A DNA stretch of 64,000 nt from Nitrospirillum iridis (GTDB lineage Bacteria > Pseudomonadota > Alphaproteobacteria > Azospirillales > Azospirillaceae). The position numbers and the translations under genes are program-made. Under the pieces are notes generated by a model. It saw only the letters and a program-made list of their open reading frames with translations. It was not told the origin of the DNA and searched no databases. The stretch is taken from NCBI RefSeq assembly GCF_014205765.1, contig NZ_JACIIZ010000013.1, positions 124,001 to 188,000 of the forward strand, read 5' to 3'. Shown here one piece after another: positions 17,049-26,364 of this stretch (within the stretch, counting starts at the first letter, position 1; each line of letters starts with the position of its first letter).

Positions 17049-17187
17049 GGTGCTACTTTTATGCGGTCAGTGCGGATGCTTTGGCAACCAAGAAGATGTG
17101 TGGCAACAGCATCCTATTCCGCAGCCCGTTTGTCCACCCTGAGATGGATCAGGCCCAGGTCCCTTCCCGCCCGTGATGGCAAATCGG

Positions 17188-17218
17188 CCCGCCCCCGGGT
17201 GATCGGGGGCGGGGTTTT
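17188..17218. terminator. Perfect 10-bp hairpin, transcription terminator
   Basis: The arms CCCGCCCCCG (17188-17197) and CGGGGGCGGG (17204-17213) are perfectly complementary, with a 6-base loop. GTTTTC follows on the plus strand. It lies just after the stop codon of the large TBDR gene read on the minus strand and before the DUF2946 gene's upstream region. It probably stops minus-strand transcription from the TBDR gene. On that strand the T-run after the stem is weak. Confidence 0.65.
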
Positions 17219-17225
17219 CATCGGA

Positions 17226-20200
17226 TCAGAACTTGTAGCCGGCGCTGAGGCGGAAGTACCGGCCGAGGACGGCGCCGTAGTACCGGTCAAGGGCGGTGCC
17301 GGCATAGCCGGCTGAGGGGAAGGGCACGTGGCTGTTCAGCACATTGTCCACGATGAAGCGAACGCGGTAGCCGCCTTCGAACTCATAGCCGGCGGACGCG
17401 TTGTACATCACATAGGCGTCCATTGTCGGATACTGATAATTGGCCAGCGGCGTATTGATGCTGATGCGGGTTTCACTATAGTACTGGGTCTGCCACAGGA
17501 AGTCGAAGCCACCATTCTGATAGTTGATGTTGGCGGTGAAGTTGTTTTTCGGCTCCTGCACGCTGCCGGCGGTGTACTGCTTGTCGCCGGTGCCGACCTT
17601 GTAATAATGGCTGAAGGTGTGCAGGTAGTTGACGCTGAGGTCGATGGCGCCGGCATTGTCCGGCAGGCCCACTTGGTTGAGATTGAAGGCGTAGTCCAGT
17701 TCCGCCTGCAACGCCTTGAAGCTTTCGATCGCGGCGTTGTAATAGCCCTCGGATACTGAGGTCACCTGGCCGCTGCTGTCGCGGGTGAAGGTGCCGCAGA
17801 ACGAATTGCCGGGGGCGCCGTCATAGCAGGCGTCCAGCAGGTCGGTGGCGCCCAACTGCGCGATCTCATTGGTGATGTCGATGCTGATGTAGTCGGCGGA
17901 AACCGTCAGCCCAGGCGCGAAGCTGGGCCGCAGCACCGTGCCGGCGGTCCAGCTGTCGGCGATTTCGTTCTGCAGGTGCGGGTTGCCGGAACTGGTGCCG
18001 GGAACGGTGAAGTCGACGATGTTGGAGGTGAAGGGCTGGGTGATGCCGGCGGCGGCGCAGTTCGCGGCGCGCTGGGACGGATTGGGGCCGCCGGTGATGT
18101 AGCGGGAATCGCAGGGGTCGCTGGCGGTATCGAAAATCTGCCCCTTGGGGCTGTACGCCTCGGTGATGGCCGGCGCGCGGAAGGACCGGGTGTAGTTGCC
18201 GCGCAGGGTGATGTCGCGGATGGGCTGATAGGTGCCGCCCCCGGTGTAGGACCAGAAGGTGCCCGTCAGGTTGTTGTCGACGAAGCGCGCGGCCCCCTGC
18301 AGTTCCAGATTATAGACCAGTGGCACCTTCATGTCCGGCGCCACCACCGGGATGTTCACCTCACCGAAGCCTTCGTTGGTATGGTATTCGCCGGCCACCG
18401 GGTCGATGGGGATGCTGTTGCCGAACTGGGTGCGGGTGCCGTCGCCATTGGGCTGGCCGTAATAGAAGGCGCCGGGGTCGAAGGCCGTCGTCTCCCGCCG
18501 GTATTCGTAGCCCAGCGAGAACTTGGCATCGCCCGCCGGCAGGGTGACGATGCTGCCGGTGATGTCGGCCAGGACGTCGTACTGGGCGTTGTCCTGCTTG
18601 GGACGGGCGATGGCGGTGATGTAGTCAGTCGCCGCCTTGCTCGCCTGGTTGATCCCGAAGACGTTGAGGGGGGCGCAGGTGCTGCTGAGCGTGGCGATGG
18701 CGGCGTTGGTGTAGCCGGGGGCGCAGACGATGTTGCCGCTGCTGTCCCGCACCGCGTTGAGGGCGTTGAAGAAGTTCTGGGTCACCAGCTGGCGGTCCTC
18801 GTTCGAGGTCTCCGACTTGCCGTAGGTGCCCGTCACTTCCCAGTTGAAGGTGCGGTTGATGGCGGAGAAATCACCCTCCAGCCCCGTCACCACGCGGTAG
18901 AGGTTGGTGGTGGTGCGGAAGGCGCCGGTCGCCAGGTCGGTGTTGGCGCGGGCCATGTAGAAGGTGCTGGGGTCGGCGCCGGCCGCCGTCAGGTTGTTGA
19001 TGATGGTCTGGCGGTCGGCGGTGCTCAGATAGGGGTTGTCGGTGCTGAGGGTCAGGTTGCCGTTGGGGTCGCCGGCATTGCCGAATAGGGCGGTGTTGTA
19101 ATAGGGCTGGTCACGCAGGTTGGCCGCCCGCAGATGGCCGTACCACAGCTCGGTGTTCAATTTCACATGGTCGGTAAGGTCGTAGTGGCCCAGCGCCGCG
19201 ACCTGCACCCGGTTGCTTTCCACCTGCAAATTGCCGAAGTCGGCGATGGGGAAACCGCTGCCACCCGCCTGATAGATCGAATTGCCGGTCAGCTGCCCGT
19301 TGACGAAGGGTGTCAGCTGGCCATTGGTGCCGAAGAACAGGGCCTGCCCGGCGCTGTTGGTGATGGCGGAAGAGGCGACACCCCGGGAGATGGGGATCCC
19401 GTCGTCCACCATCGGCATGCCGGTGTTGGTGAAGACGTTGTAGTGCTGGCCGCCGGTATATAGCTGCTGGGTATAGGTGTGGCCCTTGGTGGCGCTACCG
19501 AAGAAATTATCCGCGCCGCCGATGGTGCCCTTGCGGTCCTCGGTCGTCAGGCCGTTCTGCTTGTCGTACTGGACGGCGACGGTGACGTTGCCGCGGCCAT
19601 TGTTGAAGTTCTGGCCGATCACCGCCGACGCATTGTAGTCCGCGGCGTCGCCATAGTCGGAAAGGCCGCTCTGCACATTGACGTCGACGCCCTGGAAATC
19701 CTTCTTCAGGATGACGTTGACGGTGCCGGCGATGGCGTCGGAGCCATAGGTGGGGGCACCACCCACGGCCACCACCTCGGTACGGTCCACCAGGGCGGTG
19801 GGGATGGCCGACAGATCCACCGGGCTGCCGGCGACGGCGCCAAAGATGGACGAGCTGGCGGAGGAGACGAAGCGCCGGCCGTTCACCAGGGTCAGCGTGC
19901 GCTGGGACCCCAAATTGTACATGTTGACAAAGGTCTGGCCGGCCCCGAAAGACCCCTGGGTGCCAACCGGGCTATTGCCCGGCGTGCTGAAGGCCGGCAG
20001 TTCCTGTAGGGCGGTACCCAGGTTGGTGAAGCCGCGCTTGGTGATCTGATCGGAGCCCAGCACCTCGGCCGGTTGGATGGTGTCAAAGTTGGCGCGGCGG
20101 ATGCGCGACCCGGTGATGACGATTTCGTTCAACGATGTCGTCTGCTGCGTCCCCGTGGTCGCGCTGGCGTCATCGGAAACCTGTGCGGTCTGCGTGGCCG

Positions 20201-20348
20201 CCGCTTGGCTGGTGGGTGGCTGGGTCGTCTCCTGGGCCTGGGCGCCCGGCGCCGCCCCCACCACCGCGACGGCCGCGCCGATCAGCAATGAGACGCGCAA
20301 ACGGCGGTTTCCCTGAGAAACACGCGCAATTTCGACGGATTGATCCAT
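17226..20348 (-). CDS. TonB-dependent receptor (1040 residues), probable carbohydrate or glycan importer
   Basis: A signal peptide (residues 1 to about 38, ending APGAQAQ) leads to a Thr/Gln/Ala-rich linker and the TonB-box region SLNEIVITGSRIRRANFD. A plug domain and a long beta-barrel ending GRYFRLSAGYKF follow. At 1040 residues it belongs to the long receptor type that is expanded in Caulobacter- and sphingomonad-like bacteria and often takes up sugars. It stands alone between a strong hairpin terminator and a 288-base upstream region, next to the sucrose locus but not in its operon. The substrate is therefore not settled. A sugar is plausible by location only. Confidence 0.87.
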   Translation of the reverse strand: MDQSVEIARVSQGNRRLRVSLLIGAAVAVVGAAPGAQAQETTQPPTSQAAATQTAQVSDDASATTGTQQTTSLNEIVITGSRIRRANFDTIQPAEVLGSDQITKRGFTNLGTALQELPAFSTPGNSPVGTQGSFGAGQTFVNMYNLGSQRTLTLVNGRRFVSSASSSIFGAVAGSPVDLSAIPTALVDRTEVVAVGGAPTYGSDAIAGTVNVILKKDFQGVDVNVQSGLSDYGDAADYNASAVIGQNFNNGRGNVTVAVQYDKQNGLTTEDRKGTIGGADNFFGSATKGHTYTQQLYTGGQHYNVFTNTGMPMVDDGIPISRGVASSAITNSAGQALFFGTNGQLTPFVNGQLTGNSIYQAGGSGFPIADFGNLQVESNRVQVAALGHYDLTDHVKLNTELWYGHLRAANLRDQPYYNTALFGNAGDPNGNLTLSTDNPYLSTADRQTIINNLTAAGADPSTFYMARANTDLATGAFRTTTNLYRVVTGLEGDFSAINRTFNWEVTGTYGKSETSNEDRQLVTQNFFNALNAVRDSSGNIVCAPGYTNAAIATLSSTCAPLNVFGINQASKAATDYITAIARPKQDNAQYDVLADITGSIVTLPAGDAKFSLGYEYRRETTAFDPGAFYYGQPNGDGTRTQFGNSIPIDPVAGEYHTNEGFGEVNIPVVAPDMKVPLVYNLELQGAARFVDNNLTGTFWSYTGGGTYQPIRDITLRGNYTRSFRAPAITEAYSPKGQIFDTASDPCDSRYITGGPNPSQRAANCAAAGITQPFTSNIVDFTVPGTSSGNPHLQNEIADSWTAGTVLRPSFAPGLTVSADYISIDITNEIAQLGATDLLDACYDGAPGNSFCGTFTRDSSGQVTSVSEGYYNAAIESFKALQAELDYAFNLNQVGLPDNAGAIDLSVNYLHTFSHYYKVGTGDKQYTAGSVQEPKNNFTANINYQNGGFDFLWQTQYYSETRISINTPLANYQYPTMDAYVMYNASAGYEFEGGYRVRFIVDNVLNSHVPFPSAGYAGTALDRYYGAVLGRYFRLSAGYKF

Positions 20349-20636
20349 GGTCTGCCCCCTTGTTCTGAATGCCCGTTGGGCACCTATGGGAGTTTGACCA
20401 AAAGGTCAGGGTCAACTGGTCATGTTTGCTGGAACGTCACAAACAACAGCGAATGTCGCAATTAAGCAACACAATGACGCTAACACTATTACCTTAGTCT
20501 GCGGCAACCCGCCGCAATCTCCTCTTTTTGGTTAAAACGAACCTGGCGGGTTGCATCCATCCTTCTGGGAAGGGGGCTTACCGCTGTAGTGAATCATGCG
20601 TGCGCCGGGGCTGTTGCGGGACAGGTTACCCGCGAC
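20349..20636. promoter_or_regulatory. Upstream region of the 1040-residue TBDR gene
   Basis: This 288-base gap holds the TBDR promoter and the 3' flank of fructokinase copy 1. An inverted repeat TGACCAAAAGGTCA (20395-20408) is followed by two further GGTCA-type half sites (about 20410-20422). This is a possible operator for an unidentified regulator. A short GCGGG/CCCGC hairpin lies at about 20613-20630, downstream of the fructokinase stop codon. Confidence 0.4.
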
Positions 20637-21539
20637 TCACGCGGCGTCCCAGCCCAGCGCCAGGGCGCCGGCCAGTCCGGACCCCGTGTCCAGCCCCGGG
20701 GGCACGACGAAGCCGCTCAAACCGTCGGCCAAAGCGGGATGGTCGATGTAGCCGCCGATGTGGCGGTGGGCGTGGTGGCGCACGCGCGTCAGCAGGCCGG
20801 GCCGGCCGCCCACGCCGCCGCCGATGACGATGCGCTGGGGCGACAGGACGAACAGCAGGTTGGCGACCATCTGGCCCAGATAATCGCCCACCAAGTCCCA
20901 GACGGGGTGGTCGTCGGGCAGGTCGGTGGCCGGCCGGCCCACGCGCGCCTCGATGGCGGGGCCGCAGGCCAGGCCCTCCAGGCAATCGCCATGATAGGGG
21001 CAATGGCCGCCGTAGGGGTCCAGCGCCGTGTCGCGGCGCACCAGCAGGTGGCCGCCTTCGGGGTGGACCAGGCCATGCTGCGGCCGGCCGCCGACGACCA
21101 CGCCGACACCGATGCCGGTGCCCACGGTGACGTAGACATGGCTGTTCAGCCCCTGGGCGGCGCCCCATCGCCCTTCGCCCAGGGCGGCGCCGTTGACGTC
21201 GGTGTCGATGGCGACGGGGACACCCAGCGCGTCTGCCAGGTGATCGCGCACGGGCGCGCCGGCCCAGCCGGGTTTGGGGGTGCGGGTGATGCCGCCGTAA
21301 CCGGGGCGTCGCGGGTCCAGTTGCAGCGGGCCGAAGCTGGCGACGCCCACGGCGTCCAGCCCGCCCATGCGTGTGGCCAGGCCCCGCAAGGCCTCGGCGC
21401 AGCGGGCCAGCGTCTCCGCCGGCGTGGTCGTGGGGATGCGGAGGGTGTCGATGGGCCGTGGCCGCATCGCGCCGTCCATCACCGCCGCCCCCACGACGGC
21501 TTTGGTGCCACCCAGTTCTATTGCGCCGATACGTTTCAT
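20637..21539 (-). CDS. ROK family fructokinase, copy 1
   Basis: A 300-residue ROK kinase. The phosphate-binding start RIGAIELGGTKAVVG and the second loop VYVTVGTGIGVGVVV are intact. The zinc-binding module of ROK fructokinases is also present (PEGGHL, then CPYHGDCLEGLACGPAIE). It should phosphorylate fructose to fructose-6-phosphate in the cytoplasm. The gene overlaps the stop codon of the amylosucrase gene by four bases (ATGA). This fits the chemistry, since amylosucrase releases fructose from sucrose. A second copy at 29141-30043 differs at about 12 of 300 residues. Confidence 0.9.
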   Translation of the reverse strand: MKRIGAIELGGTKAVVGAAVMDGAMRPRPIDTLRIPTTTPAETLARCAEALRGLATRMGGLDAVGVASFGPLQLDPRRPGYGGITRTPKPGWAGAPVRDHLADALGVPVAIDTDVNGAALGEGRWGAAQGLNSHVYVTVGTGIGVGVVVGGRPQHGLVHPEGGHLLVRRDTALDPYGGHCPYHGDCLEGLACGPAIEARVGRPATDLPDDHPVWDLVGDYLGQMVANLLFVLSPQRIVIGGGVGGRPGLLTRVRHHAHRHIGGYIDHPALADGLSGFVVPPGLDTGSGLAGALALGWDAA

Positions 21540-23410
21540 GGTGTGACCTCAATCCACCGTGTTTGCCATGGCCCAAAGGGCAAAGCCGTCGGGTCGACGC
21601 CTCTTCCCTCCACCGCGTCCCGCCCGCCGGACCAGGCAGGCAGCGAGACCGTGACCGCCTGGCCGGTCAGGTTGGCGAGGCACAGAAACGGTTGCGGACC
21701 GATCCGCTCAAATCCCAGGACCCCGGCAGGCAGACCGGCCAAGGGGCGGGCCGGTTCGGCACCGTGCAAGGCGGGCAGGGTGGCGCGCGCCCGGATCAGC
21801 TGGCGCAGGGCGGTGTGGAACGCGCCGGCGGCGGTCGTGCCGTCATCGCGACCGGCCGCCCGGTTCCAGTCCATGTCCGGCCGATGCAGCCAGCGGCCCT
21901 CGCCCGCCGGCAAGCCGTCGAGCGGGGCGTTGGTCAGCGCGATTTCATCGCCCATGTACAGGACCGGCAGGCCATCCAGCGCCAACGTCACCTGGTACAG
22001 CTGCAGCAGGCGGGCCAGCGCCGCGTCCGTGTCCGGCTCGCCGGGGCGCCCGTCGGGCCGCAGACCCGCCAGCGACGCGGCCATGCCATTGGTGCTGGGG
22101 GCGCCACCGCCGTCCGCTTGGAAGGCGGCGCCCAGGGCGTAGCTGCCGGGCGTGGCGCCGGCGTAGAAGTCGGAAACCCGGTGCAGCGTCTCCTGTGGGA
22201 TCAGGGCGGCCAAGGCATCCCAGATGATGTCGTCATGGCAGCGCACATAGGTGATCCAGGCGGCCTGCCGGGGGCGCACCGCCAGCCGGTCCAGCAGGGC
22301 GTGGGCGGGGGCCGCGTCGCCGGTCGCCTGCGCCAGCCACAGGGCGGTCATCATGCCGTTGTTGTACGCCAGGTGGCATTCATTGGCGGCCGGCAGCCCG
22401 GTGGCGTCGTCCCGGCCGAAAAAGGACACGACGTCGTCGGGATCGACGATGGCCTCGCCCTTCAGCAGCACGGCGGGGGCCGCGATGGCCAGCAGCGCCC
22501 GCCAGGCTCGCACCACCCAATGGGTTTGCGGCAGTCCCCGGCAGGCCGTGCCCGGCGCCTTCCACAGGAAGGGGGTGCTGTCCAGGCGGAAGACGTCCAC
22601 GCCCTGGTTGGCCAGGTGCAGCAGCACCTCCAGCATTTCCTGGAAAACGGCGGGGTTGGCGTAGTTCAGGTCCCACTGATAGGGGTAGAAGGTGGTCCAC
22701 ACCCAGGCTTGGCCGCCATCGCGCGCCACCAGGGCGGGCTCCGGCGTGAAGTTGCCTGGCGCCGTCTTGGGGAACACCTGGCCCAGCGTGGCCTCATAAG
22801 CGGCCACGGCTTCGGCGCTCTCCAGCACATGGTAATAGGCGCGGTAGCGGGGGTCGCCCGCCCGCGCCGCCCGGGCCCAGGCATGGTCGCGGGCGGTGTG
22901 GTTGCACACCACGTCCAGGCACAGCACCATGCCGGCGCCGTGCGCCGCCTGGGCCAGCGCCGCCAGATCCTCCGTCCGGCCCAACCTGGGTTCGACCGTA
23001 CGGTAATCGGCCACGGCGAAACCGCCGTCATTATCGCCCGATTGCATGGCCAGCAAGGGCAGGGCGTGCAGATAGGTGACGCCCAGATCCGCCAGATAGC
23101 CCAGCCGCGCCTGAACCCCGGTCAGGGTGCCGGCGAAACGGTCGACATAGAAGCAATAGCCCAGCTGGTCGGGGCGCTGGAACCAATCGGGCTCCGCCAG
23201 CCGGCGGGCATCCCGCTCCGCCACGGGGGCCGGCCGGTTCAGCGCCGCCGTGGAGACGACATCGCGCACCCGGACCAGCCAATCCTCCACATCCGGAACC
23301 CCGGCATAAAGGCGGCGCAGCAGCGCCTCGGCCGTTGGCCAATGGCGGTCCAGGCGCTCGCGCAGGGATTCGGCCCGGCTTGGGGCCCGGCTGGGGGGGG
23401 AAGTGGTCAT
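21536..23410 (-). CDS. Amylosucrase (GH13)
   Basis: A 624-residue enzyme, close to the usual amylosucrase length. The catalytic triad is visible: the nucleophile in GVDVFRLDSTPF (Asp about 276), the acid/base in LLKGEAIVDPDDVV (Glu about 318) and the transition-state Asp in YVRCHDDIIWD (about 392). The EAIV-P and RxHDDI-W patterns separate amylosucrase from other GH13 enzymes. It splits sucrose, releasing fructose and building alpha-glucan or glucose. No signal peptide is seen, so it acts in the cytoplasm on imported sucrose. It is coupled to the fructokinase gene and follows the TBDR gene across a strong hairpin. It is equivalent to suxB of xanthomonads. Confidence 0.9.
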   Translation of the reverse strand: MTTSPPSRAPSRAESLRERLDRHWPTAEALLRRLYAGVPDVEDWLVRVRDVVSTAALNRPAPVAERDARRLAEPDWFQRPDQLGYCFYVDRFAGTLTGVQARLGYLADLGVTYLHALPLLAMQSGDNDGGFAVADYRTVEPRLGRTEDLAALAQAAHGAGMVLCLDVVCNHTARDHAWARAARAGDPRYRAYYHVLESAEAVAAYEATLGQVFPKTAPGNFTPEPALVARDGGQAWVWTTFYPYQWDLNYANPAVFQEMLEVLLHLANQGVDVFRLDSTPFLWKAPGTACRGLPQTHWVVRAWRALLAIAAPAVLLKGEAIVDPDDVVSFFGRDDATGLPAANECHLAYNNGMMTALWLAQATGDAAPAHALLDRLAVRPRQAAWITYVRCHDDIIWDALAALIPQETLHRVSDFYAGATPGSYALGAAFQADGGGAPSTNGMAASLAGLRPDGRPGEPDTDAALARLLQLYQVTLALDGLPVLYMGDEIALTNAPLDGLPAGEGRWLHRPDMDWNRAAGRDDGTTAAGAFHTALRQLIRARATLPALHGAEPARPLAGLPAGVLGFERIGPQPFLCLANLTGQAVTVSLPAWSGGRDAVEGRGVDPTALPFGPWQTRWIEVTP

Positions 23411-23436
23411 GCCATGAAATCCCAGGATGATCGGTA

Positions 23437-23541
23437 AAAAGAACCGGCTGGCGGGTGTGTTTCCACGGGAGGGAGCCCAAGAGTGGGCGCCCACCCGGGG
23501 GGGTGCCGCCCGGGGAGGGAAGGCGGGCCCCGCCAGCCGGT
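23437..23541 (-). terminator. Long-loop terminator or attenuator between TBDR and amylosucrase
   Basis: Read on the minus strand, a perfect 13-bp stem (arms at 23529-23541 and 23443-23455) is followed at once by TCTTTTT. The loop is about 73 bases and is itself GC-rich with inner pairing. It lies after the TBDR stop codon and before the amylosucrase start, so it probably lowers amylosucrase-fructokinase expression relative to the receptor. Confidence 0.6.
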
Positions 23542-23548
23542 GCCAAGA

Positions 23549-26017
23549 TCAGAAGCTGTATTTGACGCCGGTCTTGAAGGTGCGGCCGTTGATGGACCGC
23601 GCCAGCAGGATGCCGTTGCTGGGCACCGCGTCGGTGGTGCCGTCCACCTCCGTCAGGCCCAGGGTGTTGAACAGGTTGTTGGCGGAGAAGGACCAGACGA
23701 TGTCGTTGGTCAGGTTGTATGTGGCGAACAGGTTGACCTGGGCATAGCCCGGCATCACCAGCTTGTTGGTGGTGTCGGCGTAGCTGTCGGTCGTGCCGAT
23801 GATGTTCACGCCCACGCTGTAGTCATTGCCGACGTAGGACGGCGTGATCTGGTAGACGAAGTCCGCCTGGCGCTGGGGCACGTTGCCCACGTCGCTGGGC
23901 GTGATCTCATCCTTGGTGATGCGGGAATGGGTGTAGGTGACGCCCGCGTCCAGCTGGAAGGCGCCGTAGCGGTAGCTGGCCTCCAGTTCAGCGCCCTCCG
24001 CGTCATAGACGCGGGAGATGAAGCGCTGGGTCAGGGAGGTCACGTCCTGGTTGGCCTCCTCCGTATTGGCGTAGAAGCCGGTCAGGAACACCGTCACGCC
24101 GATGTCCGACCGCCATTTCACGCCGCCTTCGGCCTGCTTCACCTTGTTCACCGCGTTCTGGTAGGCGGTGGAGCCGTCGGCGTTGATCGAGCCGAAGGCC
24201 AGGCGGTCGGCGTTGGCGCGCCCCCCCTCGCTGTAGCGCACGAACAGGGCCAAGTCGGGGTCGATGGCGTAGTTGGCGCCGATGGAATAGGAGATGTAGT
24301 GCCAGTCGTAGTTGACCGGGTTGACCACCGATTGGTTGACCACCGGCACCGTCAGCTCCGGCACCTGCAACACGCCGTCCTGGTTCACGTCCACGGCCGT
24401 GGTGCCGGTGGGGCCGGCGTAGCTGCCCGAGGCATGGCCGTAATCGTAGCGCAGGCTGGCGTCCACCGTCAGCTTGTCCCACGCCCAGTTCAGGGCGGCG
24501 TAGGGCGCGTCGATATCATAGTGCATGTCATAGCTGCGTGAGCAGCAATTGCCCCAGTAGGGCGCGCCGTAGGCGACCAGGCCGTTGGAGGTGACGGTCT
24601 TGCCGCTGGCGTTCAGCACGTTCAGCAGCACGGCGTCCTTGCCGTTGACCGTTTCCAGATAGGTGTTCCAGTGCCAGTCCATGTCGATGTTCTGGCGGGC
24701 CTTGTAATAACCGAAGGAGACGGCCCCCTTGCCGAGCGGCAGGGTGTCCAGCGTCTTGGTGACCTTCAGGTCGTTGGTGTAGGTGCCCAGGTCATTGAGC
24801 TTGACGTTGAACAGGGCGATGCGGGACGCCAGTCCGTTGCCGCCCACGCTCGCGGCGCTGACCGTCTGGCCGGCGTTGGGGCCGCTGGCGTATTGCAGGG
24901 TGGCGCCGGCACCGCCGATTTCCGTCGCCAGGACGGAAGCCTTGTCCACCTCCTGCGGGTAGGGGCCGACGAAGTCGCCGGTGTTGTCGGCCACGCGGAA
25001 CTTGTCATCCAGCGTCCAGCCGGGCGCCACCTCGAACGAGGCTTCGCCACCGAACGCGGTGCTGACGGGATGATAGCCGTCACCGATGTTGGTGGTCAGG
25101 CGGTTGCCGTTGGCGTCCAGCGTCAAATCCTTGCGGAAGTAGGGCGACTGGAAGGCGCCACTGAGCGCGTCGAACCCGGCCAGGGAGGAGATGTGCGGGT
25201 TGCTGCCGCTACCGGAAATGGCCAGCGGAACCGGCAGGTAAACGGGCGAGCGGTCGTTCAGGTACTTGAAGTCCAGGCGGATGAAGCCCTTGTCCAGTTC
25301 CCGCGTCACGTTGGCCTTCACCTGGCCGCCGTTCATGGCGTCGTCGTAGCCGACGGAGCGGGGGCCTTCACCGGTGTGGTAATAGCCGCCGACATGGAAG
25401 CGCCAGCCGGGCGCGATGGCGCCGCCATAGGCGAAGTCGGCCCGTGTCTCGTTATAGTCCAGGCCGCGTGTCAGGCCGATGGCGCCGCCCTCTTTCTCGC
25501 CCGTGTCGCTGACGAAGTTGATGATGCCGCCCGGCGCGTTGCTGGCGAAGGTGGAGGCGGAACCGCCGCGGATGGCTTCCACCCGCGCGACGTTGTAGTC
25601 GGCGCGCAGATAGGTGTCGGCGGTGCCGAAGGCGATGTCGCCGAACTGCATGATCGGCAGGCCGTCCTCCTGCAATTGCAGGAACTTGGCGCCGCCGGAC
25701 GCGACCGGCAGGCCGCGCACGGCGATGTTGGCGTTGCCCTCGCCGCCCGACGCCTCCGCCCGGAAGCCGGGGATGTTGCGCAGGATGTCGGCGGCACTGC
25801 TGGGGGCCGACTGGGCGATCTGATCGGGGTTCAGCGTGCTGACGGAAACACTGGTGCTGAACTTGGTCTGGGGCAGGGCGGTGGCGGTGATGACGATCTC
25901 ATCCAGGTCCAGCCCGGTTTGCGGCTGTTCCTTGGCGGCCTGCTCTTCAGCGGCGAGGGCGGGCGTGACGGTGGCGGCGACGCCCAGCAACAGGGCGCAG
26001 GCCAGATGGCGCTTCAT
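23549..26017 (-). CDS. TonB-dependent receptor, probable sucrose importer (SuxA-like)
   Basis: An 822-residue receptor with a signal peptide (residues 1 to about 22, ending TPALA) and TonB-box region LDLDEIVITATALPQTKFST. The plug domain has ADILRNIPGFRAEASGGEG and VEAIRGGSASTFASNAPGG, and the C-terminus is GRTFKTGVKYSF. Its gene heads an operon with amylosucrase and fructokinase, is divergent from a sugar-type symporter and has a LacI regulator nearby. This is the gene set of the sux locus of Xanthomonas, where SuxA imports sucrose across the outer membrane. The assignment to sucrose rests on this context rather than on receptor sequence. Confidence 0.87.
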   Translation of the reverse strand: MKRHLACALLLGVAATVTPALAAEEQAAKEQPQTGLDLDEIVITATALPQTKFSTSVSVSTLNPDQIAQSAPSSAADILRNIPGFRAEASGGEGNANIAVRGLPVASGGAKFLQLQEDGLPIMQFGDIAFGTADTYLRADYNVARVEAIRGGSASTFASNAPGGIINFVSDTGEKEGGAIGLTRGLDYNETRADFAYGGAIAPGWRFHVGGYYHTGEGPRSVGYDDAMNGGQVKANVTRELDKGFIRLDFKYLNDRSPVYLPVPLAISGSGSNPHISSLAGFDALSGAFQSPYFRKDLTLDANGNRLTTNIGDGYHPVSTAFGGEASFEVAPGWTLDDKFRVADNTGDFVGPYPQEVDKASVLATEIGGAGATLQYASGPNAGQTVSAASVGGNGLASRIALFNVKLNDLGTYTNDLKVTKTLDTLPLGKGAVSFGYYKARQNIDMDWHWNTYLETVNGKDAVLLNVLNASGKTVTSNGLVAYGAPYWGNCCSRSYDMHYDIDAPYAALNWAWDKLTVDASLRYDYGHASGSYAGPTGTTAVDVNQDGVLQVPELTVPVVNQSVVNPVNYDWHYISYSIGANYAIDPDLALFVRYSEGGRANADRLAFGSINADGSTAYQNAVNKVKQAEGGVKWRSDIGVTVFLTGFYANTEEANQDVTSLTQRFISRVYDAEGAELEASYRYGAFQLDAGVTYTHSRITKDEITPSDVGNVPQRQADFVYQITPSYVGNDYSVGVNIIGTTDSYADTTNKLVMPGYAQVNLFATYNLTNDIVWSFSANNLFNTLGLTEVDGTTDAVPSNGILLARSINGRTFKTGVKYSF

Positions 26018-26108
26018 GATGGTTCTCCCTAGGTCGTGTTCTTTTTTATTGATCGTTGTCGCGCGGCGACCTCCCCGGCCGCCTGAACGCCATCACCCAA
26101 ACACATCC

Positions 26109-26124
26109 TACAATCGATTGCAAT
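26109..26124. promoter_or_regulatory. Operator-like site 1 (LacI family)
   Basis: TACAATCGATTGCAAT is centred on the palindrome CAATCGATTG, with the central CG typical of LacI-family operators. It matches 15 of 16 bases of site 2. It lies 92 bases upstream of the TBDR start codon and is the likely target of the LacI regulator encoded at 27920-29041. Confidence 0.65.
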
Positions 26125-26266
26125 CCCCCTTTCAATCGGTCTTCCTTGGGTGGTCGCCTGCCCGAACTGGCCAGGATCGGCGCCAATATCTTGCGAATAT
26201 TGACGATTTCCACAGCCCCGATGGGGGTGCCGGCCAGATGCAGCGCCTGGACGATGCAAATTTTTA

Positions 26267-26282
26267 TACAACCGATTGCAAT
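26267..26282. promoter_or_regulatory. Operator-like site 2 (LacI family)
   Basis: TACAACCGATTGCAAT lies 82 bases before the symporter start codon. It repeats site 1 with one base changed, in the same orientation, and starts 158 bases away from it. Each site is positioned near one of the two divergent genes, which supports one regulator controlling both. Confidence 0.65.
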
Positions 26283-26364
26283 TCGCCGTCGGCGCGGTCA
26301 AGGTGCGTCTCGCCGGGACCGGAGCCCGGACCAAACGGCGGAAAAAAGATCAAGGGAGGATGGG

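Larger units (their letters stand above)
26018..26364. promoter_or_regulatory. Divergent control region of the sucrose locus
   Basis: This 347-base region separates the TBDR and symporter genes and should carry both promoters. The only clear structure is a pair of near-identical operator-like sites, listed separately. The segment is AT-richer than its flanks around 26085-26130 and 26255-26285. Confidence 0.6.
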
